Assembly (NCBI GenBank): GCA_963556255.1
Contig: OY744611.1
Coordinates: forward strand, 38,882,714-38,946,713
Direction: 5' to 3'
Length of the DNA: 64,000 nucleotides
DNA from: Allolobophora icterica
Taxonomy: Eukaryota > Annelida > Clitellata > Crassiclitellata > Lumbricidae
This document shows, piece after piece, positions 9,570 through 20,207 of the stretch. Within the stretch, counting starts at the first letter, position 1. Each line of letters begins with the position of its first letter. The notes beneath the pieces were generated by a model. It did not search any database, had not been told where the DNA came from, and saw only the letters and a list, made by a program, of their open reading frames with translations. The position numbers and the translations under genes were made by a program.

Positions 9570-9695
9570 CCACGGGCATTAGATGAGACTACTGTAGGCT
9601 CTATACGGGTCCCATATTGGTATATGGGTCCTACGTGGAAATATATGGGCTCTACGTGGGCATAATGGCAGGGGCATGGCCTGACAATCGCTCAC
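9570..9695. repeat. Palindromic dispersed repeat (CCCATATGGG type)
   Basis: Blocks GGGCATTAGATGAGAC, GGCTCTATACGGGTCCCATA and CCTACGTGG recur at 1478-1500 with 1886-1910 (split by a MITE) and, inverted, at 48790-48870. The repeat is partly self-complementary. Confidence 0.6.
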
Positions 9696-10061
9696 ATCTG
9701 TCACTGATCACCATCCACCTAATAAATTATCCCCCTATAATATGCAGGCTATCATTAGCAGGTTATGTGCTCTGGGAAACCCGTCTTCTGAATCTTCAAC
9801 CACGCTGTCTCGACTATATATAAATAAATAAATATATGCAGATCGATCAGAGTAAAATAATTGCTCTTTGGATGTCGGACAATATAGTTTTATACGGGGA
9901 TGGCCTGACGCATTCAGTTACAAGGGAAATATCTTAATTATCTCTTCCGTTAAACTCGCAGGCTGACATGCATAAAACAGGAAACGCGTCACAAACCTAA
10001 TGGAATATGATAACTAATAAAAAGAACGATAATTTAATTCAAAAACACTTATCTGCTCCAA

Positions 10062-10340
10062 TCGTAATCGTAATCTCCAAACTTCTAAAGCGCCACTCTA
10101 AGGCCAAGCGTAGGACACCAGCCTATTCACGAGCGTAGCGCTCGTGAATAGGCTGGTCAGAGGGGGTTTTCAGAGAGTAGTCCAAGAGAGGTCCAAGTCC
10201 GATATCCAGGAAGCCAAGCCAAATCAAAGGGGTTTCCAGAGAGTAGTCCAAAAGAGGTCCAAGTCCGATTTCCAGGGTACCAGATCAGGAGAGGAGGCAG
10301 AGCAGCTGTCAAGGCGGGTGTCGTTTACGGCGAGAATAAT
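10062..10340 (+). repeat. Dispersed repeat R1 with internal duplication and hairpin
   Basis: Shares CTCCAAACTTCTAAAGCGCC, GCCTATTCACGAGCG and GTCAGAGGGG with copies at 3163, 30606 and 59222, and inverted at 34260 and 48880. Two features are private: a hairpin at 10117-10157, and a tandem duplication of about 67 bp (GAGAGTAGTCCAA..GAGGTCCAAGTCCGAT at 10172 and 10239). Confidence 0.75.
10117..10157. repeat. Perfect 19-bp hairpin within R1
   Basis: ACCAGCCTATTCACGAGCG at 10117-10135 and its exact reverse complement at 10139-10157 are separated by TAG. It was probably created by a local inversion or template switch inside the repeat. Confidence 0.9.
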
Positions 10341-10344
10341 TGGA

Positions 10345-11250
10345 AGGCGGAGGATCAGATGAGTCAGGGTAGGAGTATTTGAAAAGGTGAGACTTAAGTT
10401 TTGAGTGGAAAGCCTGGGGGTGATAGAGGAACAAGAGGAGGAGGATGAAGGACGGGTTGCAATGATGATGGAGGCACTGAGAAACTGGGGAATTCTGAGG
10501 GGAGATCATTCCAGAGGCGTGGTGCTGTGATGGATATGGCTCGGTTGGAGAACTTGAGATGAGTAGTGACTGGGGGTCGAGAAAGACTGAAATAGGACGA
10601 TGATCGGGTCTAATCTACTCACGTGACTTTTGCTTTGTGTGTAAGACCATATTTAGGGTCTATATATGTAGCCTATGTTGGCCTATGTATATATGTTTGT
10701 CGTTATCTACGTACATCTTTATATAGGCCTACGTGTGTAGTTTCAGTGTGTTAATCTGGCATTTATGTAGCGTCTTTTTAACCTCACAAGGGTTAACTAC
10801 AACAAGTGCTCAGTACGTATACCATGGAGCGCTTAACGACTTAACTTAGAGCTGCCGCGGCTGTTAATTACATTGTCCTTAGCTCACCATTCATGTTTAC
10901 AGCACAACTAGTCGATGACAAGGCAAGGGTAGGATCATAGGTAGGATCGACAGTTTAACGACGTCTGAATTACGGCACCAAAGGTCGTTTACGTCGGCAG
11001 AAATTATTTCGAAAAGTTCTAAATGTCCTAATGGTATAATATAGCCTTTCTTTTATTCTACCTCCTCCTTAATTAATTCTACCTCCTCCTCGTAATTTTT
11101 AAAACTTTAAACTCTGGCCAGCCACAATACTTAAAACCAGTTCTTATTCCTCAGACTTATCAATATTCAACGAGGTCATATCTGATTAGGCCTATCTTTG
11201 TCTGGTCATACCTAAATCAAGAACTGTTCTTGATGAACGAGCTTTTTCGG
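10345..11250. other. Intergenic DNA, nothing recognised
   Basis: Purine-rich at 10345-10560 (decayed repeat; ATCATTCCAGAGGCGTGG resembles a block of R2), then ordinary AT-rich sequence. There is no coding or RNA evidence. Confidence 0.4.
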
Positions 11251-11264
11251 TTGCTGGACCCTAC

Positions 11265-11642
11265 CACAGTATAAATAATTACACAGTACGTCCACTCTCA
11301 TTGCTGGCTGTTGACTAGTTTTTGTGGTCACGTGATTGCGACGCCATCTTGAATCTGAGCTCCTGAATTATAGATCTAAGCTGAAATTAACGTTAAAAAT
11401 AATATTGTTAATTCTAATGAAGTTCTCGATGTTGTTTAAACGTTTAAAAAATATTTTATTTGATGGATTCCGATATATCGGCGTGTAGTCCTCAATGTTG
11501 TTGTAACGTTTAAAAAATATTTGATGTGATTGTTTCCGGTGTATCGGCATGGAAACCTTCTCTTTCAAGATGTTTTTTGGTCACAAATTCTGACTGCTGC
11601 AGAGGCCGGGAGTCGACGTACTGTGTAATTATTTATACTGTG
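11265..11642. mobile_element. TIR element, 378 bp, with 28-bp perfect terminal inverted repeats
   Basis: The first 28 bases from 11265 (CACAGTATAAATAATTACAC and on) are the exact reverse complement of the last 28 ending at 11642. The flanks share the direct repeat GACCCTACC (11257-11265 and 11642-11650), which overlaps the element by one base at each end, so the target duplication is 8-9 bp. Internal repeats of ACGTTTAAAAAATATTT are present. There is no transposase. The superfamily is undecided (hAT with 8 bp or Mutator-like with 9 bp). Confidence 0.88.
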
Positions 11643-12350
11643 ACCCTACCTAGGCCTACACGTAATGAACGCTGAGCGCAAATTTGAGCGAAATCCTTTT
11701 GATGACGTCTTATTATTGTAGACGTCATCAAATAATCGGCGACCCATTGTTTTCAACGTTAGAAATCCTCATTCGTGCTATTGTAGGCGCTTCGGTTAGT
11801 ATTTTTAAATTTTGAAAAGTGATATAGCCTACTGAGATTTCTTATATTATTTCATCGTTCGAAATACTTCGATCTGTTCTCTCCTGTCTGCGGACAAGTT
11901 CGTAGCCAGACCCTCGCCGTGCTGAGGACAATAAGGTGAGCTGAAATACTCGTCAGTCATCTACATTTTTATATCGAATTAACCAACTTCCATCAGTCTC
12001 AATTGCAAATAGCGAACGTCGCCTTGTAAGTCATCAACGCAACGTTCTATTCGAAACTTGATAGAGCCAATTAACTTTATTTAAACGAACTATTAAAAGT
12101 GAACTTTCCTGTGTGCCTATTCAATTGCGTTTGGTTAGTGAGAGCTGCAGAGATAGGCTAAAAGGTTAATTATTATGTGTGGCTGCATTTGTGCAGAGAG
12201 AGCGTCGAAGTCCTTTCGCTCGGAGACGAAAGACGGTTAGAAGGAAAGTGGCTGAAGGCGAATTCCGTGCCGATTCTGAGTCGACTTTCTGCCGCTTGAA
12301 GAAATGGCGGGTGAAGGTCGCGAGGTCAGGACTTGTTCAACCGTTATAAT

Positions 12351-12985
12351 TAGAGCTGTACCGAATAGGTGATTATCACTATTCGGCCGAATACGAATAA
12401 TTGGACCAACTATTTGGCCGAATACGAACAATTGGACCAACTATTCGGCCAAATACGAATACGAATAGTGTACAAAATAGGTCTACCGACAACATTCAAA
12501 ATTTCAAATGTAAGCAAAAGTTTCGGTTAAGTAAATTTAATACATAAACTAAAAGTGAACAGTTAACTACATGTAATTTTTGCATCCTTCTGCTCTTCGC
12601 TTATCCATCAGTGAACTAACCAACTGTGATTTGAATTTAATGTAAAATTAACTAATAAGTTCAACTAACAATTGACCTGCTCAAGCCTCAAACGCTGAAC
12701 GTTAACGTTCACTCACTAACGTCACTATACACAAACAGTGAGACTACTGACACAGCGATACCGCGGTCCGGGCAGTATATATAGGCAACGCCTGGCTGCA
12801 ACCACAGCATATAATTATTGTTAATGAGAGAGTTACTTCAGTCCACTCGCTATAGCAGCCGCATATGCAGAAACAGATGTCACTTGACCACTATTCGTAT
12901 TCGGTCCGACCGCTACTAATCGGCCGAATACCGAACAGCCATTTTGCCCGAAGCGAATACGAAGCGAATATTCGGTACAGCCCTA
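12351..12985. mobile_element. hAT-like MITE (family M6), 635 bp
   Basis: Ends TAGAGCTGTACCGAATA and, on the other strand, TAGGGCTGTACCGAATA (16 of 17 bases match). Target duplication GTTATAAT / GTTAAAAT (7 of 8). The subterminal regions are dense in ATTCGGCCGAATACGAATA-type palindromes. Ends of the form TAGGGCTG with 8-bp duplications are common in hAT elements. No coding region. Confidence 0.85.
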
Positions 12986-13525
12986 GTTAAAATGCATAAT
13001 TCACCAGTCAATGGTTGCTTCAAGTGAAACCGTTGTCATGGTCATAGTCCGTCCATTAGAGAAGCCGGATCACAACAAATGGATCCACAAAACAAACCTT
13101 GGCTTCTGTGTTTAATTAACAACTTTACTATTTGTCATAATTGATCTCGGTGTAAGAGCGATCGTCCTATGAACTATCGTCCATATGAGCGATAGTCCGC
13201 ACACCATTCATGACCGCTTGTCCTGCCCGCCTCCAAATAATCAATATTCCTGACCAATGAACGGACATTCGCGACTTGATTTGATACAGCGCCGTTATAT
13301 AAATGGGATTAAACTAATTTACTTACCGATAAATAATACCGCCTTTACAATAATTTCACATTTTCTTAAAAATTTATTTTATTCGAAATCAGAAGATGCT
13401 TGCCTGGTATGACTTTCTAGCAACTGTATGTGTCCTAGCGGACAGACTAAACCAAACAATGGCTGCGCTAATTTACCTAAATACTTTTTAAACCGCCTTA
13501 GGACGGGCAAACATCAAGTAACTAT

Positions 13526-13910
<385 letters not shown>

Positions 13911-14062
13911 GAATAATAATGATACTAATATAACTTCTAAACTGCAACAGTCTTCTTATTTTATTAATATGTAGCCTAATAGTGCGAGGGAATATAAATG
14001 TGCTTCTGGTGGCAAGTTCAAACTGCGTGTGATGAAACAATTGACTGTATCGATGGTTCCGA

Positions 14063-14127
14063 TGGTTAAGGTACTTCTTCAGTTGAGATTGTGTTCGTTA
14101 GTTAAGGTAGTTCTTTAGTTAAGATGT
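14063..14127 (+). repeat. Left fragment of the TTCTTTAGTTAAGAT minisatellite
   Basis: GTTAAGGTAGTTCTTTAGTT and AAGATGT are units of the array that resumes at 21109. The Ty3/gypsy element inserted into the array and separated this piece. Confidence 0.85.
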
Positions 14128-14602
14128 TGTCAACCCAATCCTTCTGTTGACAATCCTTCTGATTAAATCCTTGTTCTCTTCGTACTTAACGCCTATTTAA
14201 CGTTCACCTTTTGAACACTAATTCTACGTATAAGTATAACCTGAATTAATCAGCAACACAGTTTAATATCTTTTCAGTTTAATAAGAAACAAACAGACAG
14301 AACTCAATTCGATTACAACTCAACTAGTCAGCCACACTACTACAGCGAACACACGAATTCAAACTTCTCTAGTCAGCATAATTCTTCGCGCCTCTTGACA
14401 CACCTGTCTTCTGTGCGCATAAGCGAACTCTAATAATATACATATAGCGCGCCGCTGCCGAGATTGGCCGGCCGCGCGTGTCACTAAGACTAAACGTTAT
14501 ACATCTATCATATATACATATACACGAGAAACTAAAGTAAGCGCACTAAATATATACGCTAACATCTCGCACTGCAAGACTGTACACAAAACTCAGTTCA
14601 CA
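14128..14602 (-). repeat. 3' LTR (475 bp)
   Basis: Begins TGTGAACTGAG and ends GGTTGACA on the - strand. It matches 20634-21108 except at three positions (in CTTCTGTTG, CTGATTAAA and ACACGAGAA as written on the + strand). A palindromic GC-rich block lies near 14447-14478. Confidence 0.97.
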
Positions 14603-14623
14603 TTACCTCCTTCCTTTTTCTGG
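14603..14623 (-). promoter_or_regulatory. Polypurine tract of the LTR element
   Basis: On the - strand AGAAAAAGGAAGGAGGTAA lies immediately inside the 3' LTR, the position from which plus-strand DNA synthesis is primed. Confidence 0.85.
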
Positions 14624-14720
14624 AATTGAGCAAATTAAATTTCAAAATTTGCGAAATTACCAAAATACATGAAACATATATATATATATCTAACTAATTA
14701 ATAAACAGTCTTACGATTAC

Positions 14721-17063
14721 TTATAACCTTGACAAACAATCAGCAATAATATTCAATCTGCCCTTCTTGTACTTCACCTCAACATCAAAAGTTTGTAAGG
14801 CTAACGCCCAACGCACAAGTTTAGCAGACTTAGACATTGACTCAGTCAAATATGTAAGAGGATTGTGATCAGTAAAAATGAAAATTTTTGATCCAATTAT
14901 AATTTCTTTTAACTTGTTTAGAGCCCAAACAATAGCATAGGCTTCCTTTTCCACAGTAGCCCATCTCTTCTGGGTATCAGTTAATTTCTGACTGATAAAT
15001 GACACAGGGCGTTCTATTCCCTTGTCGTCCATCTGTGTTAAAACAGCACCGACTGCAAAGTCACTACTATCGCAGTACAAATTGAATGGTTTTCCCACTT
15101 CAAAAACATATAACACTACTTTGGATCGCACAGCCTCTTTAAGTAAATCAAATGCTTGCTGATGTTCAACAGTCCAATCAATCTTATCAGAAACACGTTT
15201 ACTAGTTAAATCAGATAGCGGTTTCGCAATCTGTGCAAAGTCCTTAATAAACTGTCTGTAATAATTAAAAAATCCAAGCAGTTGCTTAACTTGCTTCTTA
15301 GTTTCTGGGATCTTCAAATTACTCAAACTTTCAATTCTGTCTGGATTCATCTTTATCTTACCAGACCCAACCACATGACCGATAAACCTTACCTCACTCT
15401 TACCAAATATGCATTTTTTCAAATTCAAAGTAACGTTATGCAATCTCATTTGCATCAAAAATGCATCTAGATGCTGCAAGTGAATATTCCAACTGTCAGA
15501 ATGCACAGCAATGTCATCAACATACGGTTCTGCAAAGTCACTTATAGGCTGTAAAACTAAATTTATCGCCTTAACAAAAGTTCGTCCAGAATTTATCATT
15601 CCAAAAGGAACACGAGTAAATTCATACAGTCCATTATGTGTTACAAAAGCTGTCTTCCATTGATCAGATTGTTTTACAGGACAAGTCCAATAAGCACTTC
15701 GACAGTCCAAAATAGAAATCACATTAGACTTTCCAACTTTGTTCAAAACGTCTCTGACAATCGCCATCGGATATTTACAATCCACTGTGAATGAGTTAAT
15801 GTATCTGTAATCACAGGCAAGTCTCAAAGATCCGTCTTTCTTTTTAACAATTACCAAAGGGCTTGCCATTCTGCTCGATGATGGTTTGATAATGTTTGTT
15901 TTTAACATTTCTTTGATCTGAAGTTCCACTTCTGATCGATAAATCAAAGGAATTCGATATGCTGCAAATTCCTTTCCACGAAATCCTGGTTTTAGTTCAA
16001 TTTCATGTTCAACCAATGTACATAATCCGGGTTTTTCTGAAAATCTGTCACAGTATTTGTTCAAGACTTTCAACAATTGTTCTTGTTGAGTTACTGTCAA
16101 ATGGCTAATTTGTTCAGGATCGAGGTTAAGTGAATTCTTGTCATCTTGAACCTCATTCCTCATTGGTAATTCAACCACTGAACCAAAATCTTCATCTTCT
16201 TCAACGATTAGACCACAACTTAATGCTCGAGTAACATATTTTCTGATCTTGTTGGCGTGAATTATTTTTCGACCATTTTCACCCATATCGACTAAATAAG
16301 AGTACTTTGATCTTCGATGTATGATCGTACATGGACCATGCCATCGAGAAATAAGTTTGTTCGTTGACGTTGGATACAAAACTATGACTTTCTCACCAGC
16401 TTCAAATTCTTTGTGCTTTGCTCTCTTGTTATACTGATTCGTGTATTGTAATTGCTTTTCTCGAGAGTAAGATTCTGCAAACAATAATGCTTTCTCCATA
16501 TTTTCTTTGAGTTCTTTCAAATACTTTTCTGGTTTAACTCCAACATGAGGTGGTAAGTTTATTTCTCTAGTCCAACTCTCTTTTAATATTGCCAATGGTC
16601 CTCTCGGAATTTTCCCATAGACAAGCATATATGGTGATACTCCAGTAGTTGCATTCGGCACTTCTCGTAATGCCCACACTGTGAAAGGAATTATCTTGTG
16701 CCATTTCCTCGGGTTGTCTATTATCACATGATGGATCATCTTTTTAAATGTCTGATTCCATCTTTCTACTAATCCAGCAGCTTCTGGGTGTCCTGGTGTG
16801 TCGAATCGTGGACTACAGCCCATTAAATCGAGAAATTCTCTTGTCAAACTGGCTGTGAAGTTCGTTCCTTGATCACTGGTGATCACGGACGGCACACCAA
16901 CGTTCATGAACAGTTCCGTCAACGCTTCACACACAGCCTTCGCTGTCAGCGATTTCAATAAGAAGATTGTAGGCCATCTGGTGCACGAGTCCACAATGCA
17001 TAAACAATACTTGTGACCTGCAGCAGATACTGGATCGATCGGGCCAACGAGGTCCATTGTCAT
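14721..17063 (-). CDS. Integrase core, reverse transcriptase and RNase H of the LTR element
   Basis: 780 aa from the first Met; the frame is open a little further upstream, to about 17106. The integrase catalytic triad is Asp4, Asp64 and Glu100 (D64-x35-E100), followed by a GPY/F-type module (WHGPCTI near 241). A spacer follows, then reverse transcriptase from about 345 with SPLVIVKKKDGSLRLACDYR and YVDD at 514-517, and RNase H from about 615 (YCDSSDFAVGAVL, EKEAYAIVWAL, TDHNPLTYL). It ends ADCLSRL and TAA-TAG. These proteins copy the element's RNA and insert the DNA into the genome. The zinc-binding N-terminus of integrase is in the other frame at 17103-17230, so this copy's integrase is split by a frame break. 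Confidence 0.95.
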   Translation of the reverse strand: MTMDLVGPIDPVSAAGHKYCLCIVDSCTRWPTIFLLKSLTAKAVCEALTELFMNVGVPSVITSDQGTNFTASLTREFLDLMGCSPRFDTPGHPEAAGLVERWNQTFKKMIHHVIIDNPRKWHKIIPFTVWALREVPNATTGVSPYMLVYGKIPRGPLAILKESWTREINLPPHVGVKPEKYLKELKENMEKALLFAESYSREKQLQYTNQYNKRAKHKEFEAGEKVIVLYPTSTNKLISRWHGPCTIIHRRSKYSYLVDMGENGRKIIHANKIRKYVTRALSCGLIVEEDEDFGSVVELPMRNEVQDDKNSLNLDPEQISHLTVTQQEQLLKVLNKYCDRFSEKPGLCTLVEHEIELKPGFRGKEFAAYRIPLIYRSEVELQIKEMLKTNIIKPSSSRMASPLVIVKKKDGSLRLACDYRYINSFTVDCKYPMAIVRDVLNKVGKSNVISILDCRSAYWTCPVKQSDQWKTAFVTHNGLYEFTRVPFGMINSGRTFVKAINLVLQPISDFAEPYVDDIAVHSDSWNIHLQHLDAFLMQMRLHNVTLNLKKCIFGKSEVRFIGHVVGSGKIKMNPDRIESLSNLKIPETKKQVKQLLGFFNYYRQFIKDFAQIAKPLSDLTSKRVSDKIDWTVEHQQAFDLLKEAVRSKVVLYVFEVGKPFNLYCDSSDFAVGAVLTQMDDKGIERPVSFISQKLTDTQKRWATVEKEAYAIVWALNKLKEIIIGSKIFIFTDHNPLTYLTESMSKSAKLVRWALALQTFDVEVKYKKGRLNIIADCLSRL

Positions 17064-19587
17064 TCTCCTGAAGGCGACCTCTTCTCTTGAGACCGGATGC
17101 CTTTAGTTGACACTTCTCGCAAGACTTACAAAATTTCACAATGTCTCTTCTCATCTTTGGCCATACAAAAGATAATTTTATTCGTTCTCTTGTTTTCTCT
17201 TCTCCTAGATGTCCTCCAAATACCGATTCATGCGCCAATTCCATCACTTTTATTCGTCTCTCTTTTGGTAACACTAGTTGATATATCGTCTGGTCTAATA
17301 TCTGATATTTCTTATGCAATAAACCGTTGATCACACAGAATTCAGATTCTTTCTCTTGTGCTAACTTCCACCACGGCTTCAACGATTCATCCTTTCTCTG
17401 TTGCTCTTCGAACTTCTTCGAATCGGCAATCTGCACCTTTTGTTCTTCATCCATCTCTTCATCTCTATACAAGTCTCCTATCCCCACATCACATTCATTG
17501 TCTTCTTCAGTTTCATTTAATGTGCCATTCTCGCATGCAGCCATCTCTTGCTCGTTTATCTCTGATATTACACCATCTCGCGATAAGCTTCGTTGCTCAT
17601 TACTTTCGTTTTCCTCATCACTGGAACTTTCAGTTTCACTCTTCTCATCAACATCTACCATTTCCTGTTTCCGACTCTGCGCTCTCGTCATTACATTTGC
17701 TCGTACACTCACATCTCCTTGTATCGTTTTGACCTTCATCTGTGGTACGGCTTTTAATTCGGCAATTATCTCTGGATGCAACAAGAATCTTTCTGTACTG
17801 CCCATCTTTGCAATACTAGCACACATCAAGGTGACATAAGGTGTAAGTGAACACTGGATTTTACGCGGAAATCCCTCTTCTTCCACGTCACTATCACACA
17901 GTCTAACATCGACTTTTACTAACTTCGCAGGAATGGCATCTCCTGCCACACACTGCAAATTCACTTTTCCAATTTGTTCCACCTTCATGCCTTCCAGTAA
18001 TTCTTCACTAATCACCGGAATCTCTGCACCCGAGTCGCTCAGTGCTTTGACTTTCACTGGCTCTTTACCGTCTACTGCACGAATTTCAACCTCGACATAT
18101 TGCAAGAACGATTTCTTCAATATTCGATTGTCATCTTTTCCTATGACTTGTCTCTGAATTTCAGCATCCAATAGAATTTCTTTTTGAATACCACATTTCA
18201 TTACTGACTTTACTTCAGTCTCTTGGTTTTCTTGACCCGTGGTTTGATTATCTGTATCACTAACCACTTGAATCAAATTCACCCTTGTGTGTTCTTGATT
18301 TCTGCTAGAACTAGCTGCTGCCACTGGAACTGTACAAAATTTAACCAAATGTTTGTCTGAACCACAGTTGTGACAACGCTTCACAACCGTGCCTCGTTGT
18401 TCATTTCCTTCATTTCTCTTATACTGCGTAAACGATGTGTTGCCTTCCCTCTTGGCAAACGGCGCTGACGATTTGTTAAATCCCTGACGACCAAACGTCA
18501 CTTCTCTGGTCTCATTGGGTACAGGGACACTAGCCTTGACTTCTTTACCTTTGAACTGACTCCCTGTTTCTGGATTACTTTTCCACTTTCCACTCTGGCT
18601 TTGGTTTACGGAACGTTGAGAAGGATAACTGTTTATATTTGGGATCGCAAACCCAATTCGATTGTTTACATGAATGTCTGCTAGGTCTGCCACTGCACTA
18701 GCTTGGATACAGTCAGTTCCTTCCTTCGACAATACAAACTGTAGTGGACCTGGCGGTAAACATTCTTTCAGCTTATCCGCTACCAGCAAATCAAAGAGCG
18801 TATCATACTCTCTGTTCACGTTTCGACTTCTCACGTAATAGTTTAGCAAGTTCTTCAGTCTTGCCGTAAACATCGTATAAGTCTCTTCTGTCGTCTTCTT
18901 AGCATCCACAAATCTGGCTCTGTATTCTCTCGAAGTCAATTTAAATTCTTTTAATAAGTGCTGCTTGACTCTATCATAATTGTCTAGATCATCGTATGAC
19001 AATCTATTAAGAACGGTTCGAGCTTTCGGCGTCATCAATGGTAGTAATAATTTCACCCAAAACGGCTTTTCCACAGCAAAACTACGAAACGCGTTCTCGA
19101 CTGTTTCAAAATACAATGGCACCTCCATCATATCAGTTGGCATTTGAGGCAATACATGCTTCATTGCATCACCTATTTTCTTAATTTTTGACACCAAAGT
19201 TTCACTTTCTTGCTGTCTCCTTCTTTCTGCTTCCCGTTCTTCTCTCATTTGCGTTTCTTTCAATGTCAATTTTGATTTCTCCAGTTTCAGACGTTCTTGT
19301 CTTTCTGTCTCTGCCTTTTCCAAACTTTCTTTCTGAAATTTGAGTTCTTCTTGTCTTATCTGTTCTGCGCGTTCTAACTCTAACGTTCGCGCTTTTTCTT
19401 TTTCTTCTTCACGCATTCTCTTTGCTTCAATCTGTTGCTGACGAACCTCTTCATCACTTTTTCTAGCTTTTTCAAATTCAATCATCTGCTCCAATCTTCT
19501 TCTTTCAGCATCTTCCCTATCTCTTTTCAACTGTTCTAACTGAATCTCAAACTGATTCTTTTGCAATTCAAGTTCTGCCTTACGCAC
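16927..19587 (-). CDS. Gag C-terminal part, protease and integrase zinc domain of the LTR element
   Basis: 886 aa from the first Met; the true protein probably starts in the upstream gag frame. Residues 1-130 are a Glu/Arg/Lys-rich coiled coil, and 155-305 are a retrotransposon gag-like helical domain (YFETVENAFRSF, KPFWVKLLLPLM). 405-418 form a CCHC zinc knuckle (CHNCGSDKHLVKFC), 518-521 the aspartic protease motif DSGA, 640-715 an acidic linker, and 786-826 the integrase HHCC-type zinc motif (His786, His793, Cys820, Cys823). After about residue 829 the frame leaves integrase, and the last ~57 residues are out of frame. Reverse transcriptase is absent from the position between protease and integrase, which fixes the unusual domain order. 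Confidence 0.93.
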   Translation of the reverse strand: MRKAELELQKNQFEIQLEQLKRDREDAERRRLEQMIEFEKARKSDEEVRQQQIEAKRMREEEKEKARTLELERAEQIRQEELKFQKESLEKAETERQERLKLEKSKLTLKETQMREEREAERRRQQESETLVSKIKKIGDAMKHVLPQMPTDMMEVPLYFETVENAFRSFAVEKPFWVKLLLPLMTPKARTVLNRLSYDDLDNYDRVKQHLLKEFKLTSREYRARFVDAKKTTEETYTMFTARLKNLLNYYVRSRNVNREYDTLFDLLVADKLKECLPPGPLQFVLSKEGTDCIQASAVADLADIHVNNRIGFAIPNINSYPSQRSVNQSQSGKWKSNPETGSQFKGKEVKASVPVPNETREVTFGRQGFNKSSAPFAKREGNTSFTQYKRNEGNEQRGTVVKRCHNCGSDKHLVKFCTVPVAAASSSRNQEHTRVNLIQVVSDTDNQTTGQENQETEVKSVMKCGIQKEILLDAEIQRQVIGKDDNRILKKSFLQYVEVEIRAVDGKEPVKVKALSDSGAEIPVISEELLEGMKVEQIGKVNLQCVAGDAIPAKLVKVDVRLCDSDVEEEGFPRKIQCSLTPYVTLMCASIAKMGSTERFLLHPEIIAELKAVPQMKVKTIQGDVSVRANVMTRAQSRKQEMVDVDEKSETESSSDEENESNEQRSLSRDGVISEINEQEMAACENGTLNETEEDNECDVGIGDLYRDEEMDEEQKVQIADSKKFEEQQRKDESLKPWWKLAQEKESEFCVINGLLHKKYQILDQTIYQLVLPKERRIKVMELAHESVFGGHLGEEKTRERIKLSFVWPKMRRDIVKFCKSCEKCQLKASGLKRRGRLQENDNGPRWPDRSSICCRSQVLFMHCGLVHQMAYNLLIEIADSEGCV

Positions 19588-20207
19588 TTGTTCTGCTTTA
19601 TCTTCTCTCTCTCTCTTTGCAGACGCAATTCCTCTTGCCTTGCAAGTTCCGCTTTCTCTTCTTTCTCTCTCTGCAAGCGCAATTCTTCTTGCCTTGCAAG
19701 TTCTGCTTTCTCTTCTTTCTCTCTCTGCAAGCGCAATTCTTCTTGCCTTGCAAGTTCCGCTTTCTCTTCTTTCTCTCTCTGCAGACGTTCTGCTTTCTCT
19801 TCTTTCTCTCTCTGCAAGCGCAATTCGTCTTGTCTTACACGTTCTGCTTCTTGTCTCAGCTCTTTCTCTTCCTGTCTTCGTCTCTCCTCTTTTTCTTTCT
19901 CTTCTTGTCTACGTTTCTCCTCTCTATCTTTCTCTTCCTGCCTAGTCATCATCATCCACTGCATCAACATCTCCATAGACATAGGCGCAGGTGGTTTTTC
20001 AATAGCCTTTTCTACGGCACCGCCAACGGCACCTTCTTCTTCGACTTCTTCTTTCACCCACACTTCAGCGAGTTCCTGTATCATGTCACCACGTGACATA
20101 CCTTCTAATTGTTCTGCTTTAAAACCGGTTTTCAACAAACGCTGTTTAAGCCTTTCCGTAGACATCTTCTTAATATCTGCTTGTCTTTCAGCACTTAGTT
20201 TCTCCAT
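19536..20207 (-). CDS. Gag N-terminal part of the LTR element, frame-broken
   Basis: 223 aa starting at an ATG just downstream of the leader. Residues 15-50 (STERLKQRLLKTGF..MIQELAEVW) resemble a small SAP-like helix-turn-helix, but this is weak. Residues 95-205 are a charged coiled coil that includes three near-identical tandem copies of LRLQREKEEKAELARQEE (54-57 bp repeats, 19630-19830). The last ~20 residues are out of frame: an AGAGAGAGAG run near 19605 carries two bases more than the neighbouring repeat units would predict, shifting the frame into the long ORF at 19587. A real -1 frameshift site is less likely than slippage. Confidence 0.85.
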   Translation of the reverse strand: MEKLSAERQADIKKMSTERLKQRLLKTGFKAEQLEGMSRGDMIQELAEVWVKEEVEEEGAVGGAVEKAIEKPPAPMSMEMLMQWMMMTRQEEKDREEKRRQEEKEKEERRRQEEKELRQEAERVRQDELRLQREKEEKAERLQREKEEKAELARQEELRLQREKEEKAELARQEELRLQREKEEKAELARQEELRLQREREKIKQNKCVRQNLNCKRISLRFS

